Of a stretch of 9,308 bases of DNA, positions 5,422 to 9,308 are shown one piece after another. The DNA comes from JAXIPB01 sp045403155. Lineage in GTDB: Bacteria; Actinomycetota; Actinomycetes; Mycobacteriales; Micromonosporaceae. The stretch is taken from assembly GCA_045403155.1 (NCBI GenBank), contig JAXIPB010000200.1, forward strand, positions 1 to 9,308, in the 5' to 3' direction. A program made the translations under genes and the position numbers. Under the pieces are notes generated by a model, which worked only from the letters and a program-made list of their open reading frames with translations, did no database searches and was not told where the DNA came from. Position 1 is the first letter of the stretch. The number at the start of each line of letters is the position of its first letter.

Positions 5422-6990
5422 ATGCCCCGTAAAGCCGCCTACATGGCGATACTTGCATGCGTGTTGCTCGCTGCCGGATGCACGGGAGATCCCGGCGCAT
5501 CCGGCGACTCGTTGCCCACGCCGACGTCCTCAATTCCGACCGCCGCCAACGACCAGCCGGAGCCTCGCGCCGCCCTGCCGACGAGCATGACGAGCGTCGT
5601 TGACGGAGCCACGCCCGCCGCGTTGGCGCTCGCGACCAGCCTCGCGCTGTTCGTACATTCGCCCGCGGTCGTTCTCGCGGCGGAAGACGACGGGGCCAGC
5701 CAGACCCGGGCGGCCACCACGGCCATCGACCTCGGCGTACCGCTACTCCTCACGCCGTCGGGCACCGGTGCGGGCGCGACCGAACTCACCGCGGAGCTGA
5801 CCCGGCTCGCACCCAACTCCGTCGTGACCGTCGGCGCCGCGGCGACCGCCTGGGCGCAGCGCCAGCCCGGTACGCCGTCCGCCGGCACGCCGGCCGCCGG
5901 GGTCGCGGTCGTACCGGATCTGGGTGACGGCGGGGTCCTGCCTGCCGTCACGCCCGCCGCACCGCTTGACGAGTTGCTCGTTCTCGCGCTGGACCGGCCG
6001 GAAACCGGTGCAGCGCTGGCCACGGCGCGAGCCGCCGGCGCCCGCGTGCTGCCGCTCGCCAATCCCGACCCCCGCGTCAGCGACGCCACCATCAAGGCTC
6101 TCGCCGGCCAGTCGACCGAGCGCGTGCTCGCTATCGGCGGCGCATTCGGACCCGCGGAACAGCTTCGTCGCCGGATCAACACGGCGGCCACCGGAATCCT
6201 GCTGCCGGGCGGCGGACAGGTGCTCTTCCCTGGCCGCCGCCTCATCGCGCTGTACGGCCATCCCGGTGACACCCGACTCGGGTCACTCGGCGAGCAGTCG
6301 CTCACCGGGGCGATCGCGCGGGCCCGGACGGTCGCCGCAAGCTATCGCTCGCTCGTCAGAGAACCTGTCGTGCCGTGCTTTGAGATCATCGCAACCGTCG
6401 CGTCCAGCGGCGCCGGAACCGACGGCAACTACTCGAACGAGACGGCGATCTCGCATCTGAAACCATGGGTCGACGCCGCCCGGAAGGCCGGCATCTACGT
6501 GGTGCTCGACCTGCAGCCGGGGCGCACCGACTTCCTCACCCAGGCCAAGCGGTACGAGCAGCTGCTCCGGGAACCTCACGTCGGTCTCGCCCTGGATCCG
6601 GAGTGGCGGCTCAAGCCCGGGCAGCGGCACCTGGTGCAGATCGGGTCGGTCACCGCGGCAGAGATCAACAAGACCGGAGCCTGGCTCGCCGAGCTCACCC
6701 GCCAGCACAACCTGCCGCAGAAGGTGTTGCTGCTGCACCAGTTCCGGCTCGACATGATTCCAGACCGGGCGAACGTCCGGACCGACTACGACGAGCTTCG
6801 CGTGATCATCCACGCGGACGGATTCGGTTCGGCGGGCGAGAAGTTCAACACGTGGCGGAACATGCAGCTGAATCCACCGCCCGCCGTGTGGTGGGGCTGG
6901 AAGAACTTCTACGACGAGGACAAGCCTACGTTCACACCGCGCCAGACGGTGGCCGTCAAGCCGTCGCCGGTCTATGTCTCGTACCAGTGA
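5422..6990 (+). CDS. Lipoprotein with putative cell-wall-binding-repeat region and uncharacterised C-terminal domain
   Basis: Exported lipoprotein, 522 residues from the chosen start. MPRKAAYMAILACVLLAAG-C20 is a classic lipoprotein signal; a Pro/Ser/Thr linker follows to about residue 50. The frame is open from an ATG at 5362, but those 20 extra residues are acidic and would spoil the signal, so I prefer 5422 (ribosome site weak; 5443 is another option). Residues about 55-290 are Ala/Val-rich alternating strands and helices (LGVPLLLTPSG, NSVVTVGAAATAW, RVLAIGGAFGP) resembling cell-wall-binding repeat 2 proteins. Residues about 300-522 form a different, better conserved-looking domain with motifs VVLDLQPGRTD (360-370), LALDPEW (389-395), LLLHQF (436-441) and VIHADGFG (461-469). 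Strand-end acidic residues at these spots suggest a TIM-barrel-like fold, perhaps a hydrolase; no function is established. It is divergent from dinB and convergent with the C39 peptidase. Confidence 0.75.
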   Translation: MPRKAAYMAILACVLLAAGCTGDPGASGDSLPTPTSSIPTAANDQPEPRAALPTSMTSVVDGATPAALALATSLALFVHSPAVVLAAEDDGASQTRAATTAIDLGVPLLLTPSGTGAGATELTAELTRLAPNSVVTVGAAATAWAQRQPGTPSAGTPAAGVAVVPDLGDGGVLPAVTPAAPLDELLVLALDRPETGAALATARAAGARVLPLANPDPRVSDATIKALAGQSTERVLAIGGAFGPAEQLRRRINTAATGILLPGGGQVLFPGRRLIALYGHPGDTRLGSLGEQSLTGAIARARTVAASYRSLVREPVVPCFEIIATVASSGAGTDGNYSNETAISHLKPWVDAARKAGIYVVLDLQPGRTDFLTQAKRYEQLLREPHVGLALDPEWRLKPGQRHLVQIGSVTAAEINKTGAWLAELTRQHNLPQKVLLLHQFRLDMIPDRANVRTDYDELRVIIHADGFGSAGEKFNTWRNMQLNPPPAVWWGWKNFYDEDKPTFTPRQTVAVKPSPVYVSYQ

Positions 6991-7087
6991 GCCAGGCGGT
7001 CATGGGCTCATGCCGGGATGCTGTGATGCGACCATTGGTCGGCCTGGAGGATGGCTGCCCCCGCGGTGGAGGCGGCCGCCCTGTTGT
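6991..7087. other. Convergent intergenic gap with short hairpins
   Basis: This 97-bp gap lies between two converging stop codons. TGAGCC (6988-6993) can pair with GGCTCA (7005-7010), and CGACCA-T-TGGTCG forms a 13-bp palindrome at 7029-7041. Neither is followed by a T-run on either strand, so they are weak candidates for a bidirectional terminator. Rho-dependent termination is equally possible. Confidence 0.3.
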
Positions 7088-8395
7088 TCACCAGTTCGCC
7101 TGCACGGGTGGCACAGGCAGTGCATGCCCCGGCGGATGCATCACGTAGACGACGCCGCCGCTGCTGTTGAGCCAGGCGTTCTCGAATTCGGCCCGGCTGA
7201 ACACCTTCTGGACCGCGTCATTGGTCGGTGAGAACGGGTCATTCACGACGGCATCGCCGTTGCCGGTGAAGCCGACCACGACGAGGAGATGGCCGTTCGT
7301 TGTGTAGCCGGCGCCGGGTACCTCGTTCTTCTTCATCGCCAGCGAAAGGACGAGCGGGATGCCAGAGCCGATGAACTGCTCAACCTCGGACATCGAGCGC
7401 AGCCGCGTCACGAAGCCATCGATGCCGAAGCTCGACGCGTAGGCGGTGTTGAAGGGCCAGTTTCCGGCCCCCTGGTAGTTGTAGTCGTACGTCATCCGGG
7501 CGGCATGATCGACCCACGGATCGGCAAAGGAATCATCGACCCACGCGTAGTCGGCCGATGTCGGTCCGCTCTCCCAGAACGAGAGGACCATCGACGTCGA
7601 GGTCGGGCTGCACCACGCCTCACCGCCGCCGTCGAACTCCGGGTACTCGCCGACGTGAATCTCCTGCGAGTACTGGGGCACTCCCAGCGTTGTCACGACG
7701 CCACCGCCCGGTCCCGGGACGGGCTTGCGCTTCGGACCCGGCACTCGCGAAGCCATGGTGCCGACGGATCGTAGCGTCGGGGTCAGCGTCGTGCCGGTCG
7801 GGCGGTAGAGCGTCACCTGAAGCTGGTACGACGTGAGAGCGTGGCCTTCAGCGGCGGCAAAGGTGTCGATGAAGACCGTTCCGTCCGCGTCCCCCTGGCT
7901 CGGGACGGACGTGCGGTGCATCTCCTCATCGCTACTCGCCCACCGCCCGAGGATGTACCACTTCGTGGTCGTGCCGGCCTCTGTCGTACCGCGCAGGTCC
8001 ACCTGCAGCCATGTGCCGACCGGAGTCGTCGCGTTCCACGACGCGATCGCCTCCGTTGCGGCGAAGGCGACGGGGACGGTCGGTGAGGTCCATGTCCCGA
8101 GGTCGTATTCCCTGGCTCCGGACGTGCCGAACGGGTCGGTGTAGCTGAATGTGCGTATGGGAGTGCCCAGCGTCAGCGAGTCCGCGAGCACCGTGGTTCC
8201 CGCCGTACCGCCGGCAGCAAATTCTGCGCCCGTAGTCCACTCGTGGTAGGTAATGTCGCGGGCGGTCGAGTCATGGCTCGCTGCGACCACCGAGGCCGCT
8301 GCCGGAGCGTAGAGGCTCGCGGCCGCCACCGTGGAGGCCGCGAGTGCGACCGCGATGCTGAGGCGTAGGTACACCTGTCGTGACCGAACGTTCAC
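7088..8395 (-). CDS. Secreted C39-like cysteine peptidase (peptidase C39_2 type)
   Basis: Exported papain-like cysteine peptidase, 435 residues. The start is GTG at 8395, with GGAGG seven bases upstream; an ATG at 8467 in the same frame would place the promoter and ribosome site inside the gene. Residues 1 to about 40 are a Sec signal peptide (RSRQ, long Ala/Val core, Ala-rich cleavage region, no lipobox). Residues about 45-220 form a beta-rich accessory domain (TWTSPTVPVAFAATEAIASW, GTWLQVDLRG) seen with this peptidase in actinobacteria. The catalytic domain has Q244 (VPQYSQ, oxyanion), C262 (GEAWCSPTSTSM, nucleophile), H369 (NGHLLVVVGF) and D386 (VNDPF). By family it could cleave peptides or wall cross-links outside the cell; the true substrate is unknown. 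Regulation: strong-looking promoter 8430-8458 with ACGTTG motifs. Confidence 0.88.
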   Translation of the reverse strand: MNVRSRQVYLRLSIAVALAASTVAAASLYAPAAASVVAASHDSTARDITYHEWTTGAEFAAGGTAGTTVLADSLTLGTPIRTFSYTDPFGTSGAREYDLGTWTSPTVPVAFAATEAIASWNATTPVGTWLQVDLRGTTEAGTTTKWYILGRWASSDEEMHRTSVPSQGDADGTVFIDTFAAAEGHALTSYQLQVTLYRPTGTTLTPTLRSVGTMASRVPGPKRKPVPGPGGGVVTTLGVPQYSQEIHVGEYPEFDGGGEAWCSPTSTSMVLSFWESGPTSADYAWVDDSFADPWVDHAARMTYDYNYQGAGNWPFNTAYASSFGIDGFVTRLRSMSEVEQFIGSGIPLVLSLAMKKNEVPGAGYTTNGHLLVVVGFTGNGDAVVNDPFSPTNDAVQKVFSRAEFENAWLNSSGGVVYVMHPPGHALPVPPVQANW

Positions 8396-8402
8396 TGCTC
8401 CC

Positions 8403-8407
8403 CCTCC
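8403..8407 (-). promoter_or_regulatory. Ribosome-binding site fixing the GTG start of the C39 peptidase
   Basis: On the minus strand GGAGG (extended to GGAGGGGGAG) ends seven bases before the GTG at 8395-8393. It is the best Shine-Dalgarno sequence near this gene and decides in favour of the GTG over the upstream in-frame ATG at 8467. Confidence 0.8.
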
Positions 8408-8429
8408 GAGTTGATCAGGTCCATGCCGC

Positions 8430-8458
8430 AACGTAGGCCGTCCAGGCAACCACGTCAA
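8430..8458 (-). promoter_or_regulatory. Promoter of the C39 peptidase gene
   Basis: On the minus strand TTGACG (complement of 8453-8458) is followed after exactly 17 bases by TACGTT (complement of 8430-8435). This matches a housekeeping sigma-70-type promoter with five of six -35 bases and a TAnnnT -10. Transcription would begin near 8423, giving a leader of about 28 bases that includes the ribosome site. Confidence 0.65.
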
Positions 8459-8473
8459 CGTCTGCATACGTTG
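8456..8473. promoter_or_regulatory. 18-bp palindrome over the C39 -35 box, candidate operator
   Basis: CAACGTCTGCATACGTTG is an inverted repeat matching at 16 of 18 positions (only 8462/8467 fail). It overlaps the -35 hexamer of the C39 promoter. A third copy of the motif, CGCAACGTA at 8427-8435, covers the -10 and is a perfect 9-bp inverted match to TACGTTGCG at 8467-8475. Placement across both promoter boxes suggests a repressor; the regulator is not known. Confidence 0.5.
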
Positions 8474-8650
8474 CGCCTCTGTCGTGCGACGGTTGCCGTA
8501 GACATGCTCGTCGCCAGGAGACTAAGAAGTCCAGAGGTCCGATGCCGGCGCCGGCGTCGAGCGGAGAGGAACCGCCCGCGCGATGCGCTATGTTCGTCAC
8601 TCTGGTGCCGAGCTCCCCGGGCATGTTCGCAGGTCAGACGAAACGGTGTC

Positions 8651-8665
8651 CCTCTACTGTAGAGG
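8651..8665. promoter_or_regulatory. Palindrome CCTCTAC-T-GTAGAGG, candidate operator
   Basis: A perfect odd palindrome with 7-bp arms and a single central base, 50 bases upstream of the DUF222 -10. Its symmetry and place fit a dimeric regulator site; as RNA it could not form a hairpin with a one-base loop without melting inner pairs. No regulator is assigned. Confidence 0.4.
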
Positions 8666-8669
8666 TTGC

Positions 8670-8699
8670 GAAAGAAATCTTGTCGCAGTTACTTCTTTC
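8670..8699. repeat. Inverted repeat GAAAGAA / TTCTTTC
   Basis: Perfect 7-bp arms at 8670-8676 and 8693-8699 are separated by 16 bases. The right arm covers the place where a -35 box would lie for the -10 at 8715. The purine/pyrimidine-asymmetric, AT-rich arms stand out in GC-rich surroundings. It may be a regulator site. Confidence 0.4.
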
Positions 8700-8714
8700 T
8701 CTGCGTCGATGGGA

Positions 8715-8720
8715 TATGCT
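8715..8720 (+). promoter_or_regulatory. -10 box (TATGCT) of a leaderless DUF222 gene
   Basis: TATGCT fits TAnnnT and ends six bases before the ATG at 8727, the spacing expected when transcription starts at the A of the start codon. There is no Shine-Dalgarno sequence before the ATG, in agreement with a leaderless mRNA. The -35 region is poor (CTTCTT at 17-base spacing). Confidence 0.55.
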
Positions 8721-8726
8721 TGACAC

Positions 8727-9308
8727 ATGTGTACGACCGGTGAGGCGGACCCGTTGCAGCTGCTGCGGGCCGGCCTGACCGGTCTGGCCGAGGCGGACGC
8801 GCTCGACCTCTCCGACGAGCAGGTCCGCGCCGCCCTGCCGCAGCTGCTGGCCGCGGTCAACCAGCTCGCCGCGCTCACCTCGGCGGTGGTGGGCACGTTC
8901 GACGCGCGCGGCCTGTCCGAGGTCGATGGGCAGCACAGCACCCGGACCTGGCTGGCCGCGTTCGGGCGGATGTCGCAGGGCGCGGCCACCGGCTGGCTGT
9001 CTCGGGCCCGGCTGCAGCGGGAACTGCCCGCGCTGGCCGCGGCCGCCGCCGCCGGGACGGTCTCGACCGAACACCTGGCCAAGGTCAAGGAACTGGCCGA
9101 CCGGGTCGGCCTGGCCGAGGTGAAGGCGTTCGACCAGATCCTGGCCGACCTCGCCTGCGCCGGCGCGCCGGCCGATGTGGCCAAGGCCTGCGAACGCATC
9201 GCCGCCCATCTCGACCCGGACGGCAAACCCCCCGACCCGGATGGCGACTTCGCCAAGCGGGAGGTGACCCTGTCCCGGGTCGGCGCCATGATCTACCTAC
9301 GCGGCCGG
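8727..9308 (+). CDS. DUF222-domain protein, 13E12-type (5' part; runs off the window)
   Basis: An open frame of 194 codons from ATG 8727 to the last base, with no stop. The protein begins MCTTGEADPLQLLRAGLTGL and is strongly helical, Ala/Leu-rich and without a signal peptide. LLAAVNQLAALTSAVVGTFDARG, then STRTWLAAFGRMS, and LPALAAAAAAGTVSTEHL (about 100-118) are the usual progress of a DUF222 domain (a layered helical module). In actinobacteria this domain is normally followed by a C-terminal HNH nuclease motif, which would lie beyond the edge; nuclease activity is therefore not shown here. Such genes are often present in many copies per genome and were first called the 13E12 repeat family. 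The start is chosen because TATGCT sits six bases upstream (leaderless). It is divergent from the C39 peptidase. Confidence 0.85.
   Translation, partial: MCTTGEADPLQLLRAGLTGLAEADALDLSDEQVRAALPQLLAAVNQLAALTSAVVGTFDARGLSEVDGQHSTRTWLAAFGRMSQGAATGWLSRARLQRELPALAAAAAAGTVSTEHLAKVKELADRVGLAEVKAFDQILADLACAGAPADVAKACERIAAHLDPDGKPPDPDGDFAKREVTLSRVGAMIYLRGR

Larger units (their letters stand above)
8396..8726. other. Divergent intergenic control region
   Basis: This 331-bp gap lies between the C39 peptidase (minus) and the DUF222 gene (plus). The left part (8396-8475) holds the C39 ribosome site, promoter and palindromes. The right part (8651-8726) holds two inverted repeats and the -10 of the DUF222 gene. 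The middle, 8476-8650, shows nothing I can name: the short open frames there lack a ribosome site and recognisable protein sequence. Confidence 0.6.

Noticed and set aside
6991..7087. Intrinsic terminator between the convergent lipoprotein and C39 genes
   Set aside because: Only short stems without a T-run were found, so I list the gap as holding weak hairpins and do not call a terminator.
8382..8397. GAACGTTC at the start of the C39 gene as a second SOS box
   Set aside because: The half-sites CGAAC and GTTC are adjacent without the required four-base spacer, so it does not fit the LexA consensus.
8411..8662. Short open frames between the C39 and DUF222 genes
   Set aside because: They overlap promoter elements, have no ribosome site and their products are Arg/Pro-rich out-of-frame-like sequences typical of random GC-rich DNA.
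1..9308. A defence island, CRISPR array, prophage or biosynthetic cluster
   Set aside because: No spaced repeats, Cas, toxin-antitoxin, restriction, integrase or synthase genes are present; the genes are ordinary envelope, repair and housekeeping types.

Overview
The window looks like a piece of the chromosome of a high-GC Gram-positive bacterium (Actinomycetota). The evidence is very GC-rich codon use, exported proteins with actinobacterial lipoprotein signals, a DNA polymerase IV with a Gram-positive/actinobacterial LexA (SOS) box, a leaderless gene start, and a DUF222/13E12-type gene. The genus cannot be named from the sequence alone. There are no tRNAs, rRNAs, CRISPR arrays, insertion sequences or phage genes.

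Layout, left to right: (1) an alpha-glucoside-type ABC-transporter binding lipoprotein (minus, 84-1367); its permeases are not in view and would lie beyond the left edge. (2) A 325-bp divergent control region (1368-1692) with a perfect tandem 18-bp duplication, a small palindrome and an 11-bp-period direct repeat. (3) A probable two-gene operon on the plus strand: an M1-family zinc metallopeptidase lipoprotein (1693-3180), whose first codons are a 15-bp tandem repeat, and a class II glutamine amidotransferase (3190-4029). (4) dinB, DNA polymerase IV (minus, best start 5225, end 4026), whose stop codon overlaps that of the amidotransferase and whose start codon lies inside a perfect palindromic SOS box. 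(5) A lipoprotein with a putative cell-wall-binding-repeat N-terminal half and a barrel-like C-terminal half of unknown function (plus, 5422-6990). (6) A secreted C39-like cysteine peptidase (minus, GTG start at 8395, end 7088) with a well-formed promoter and an array of ACGTTG motifs around it. (7) A 331-bp divergent region (8396-8726). (8) The first 194 codons of a DUF222 protein, probably leaderless, running off the right edge.

Four of the six complete genes encode exported or lipid-anchored proteins: a sugar binder, a metallopeptidase, a putative cell-wall-associated protein and a cysteine peptidase. The theme is cell-envelope and nutrient handling, with SOS mutagenic repair embedded in it. 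I see no convincing new multi-gene system. The most interesting signals are regulatory: the SOS box fused to the dinB start codon, the promoter and motif array of the C39 gene, and the tandem duplication upstream of the sugar-binding gene. The C-terminal domain of the 5422-6990 lipoprotein is the best candidate for undescribed protein biology.
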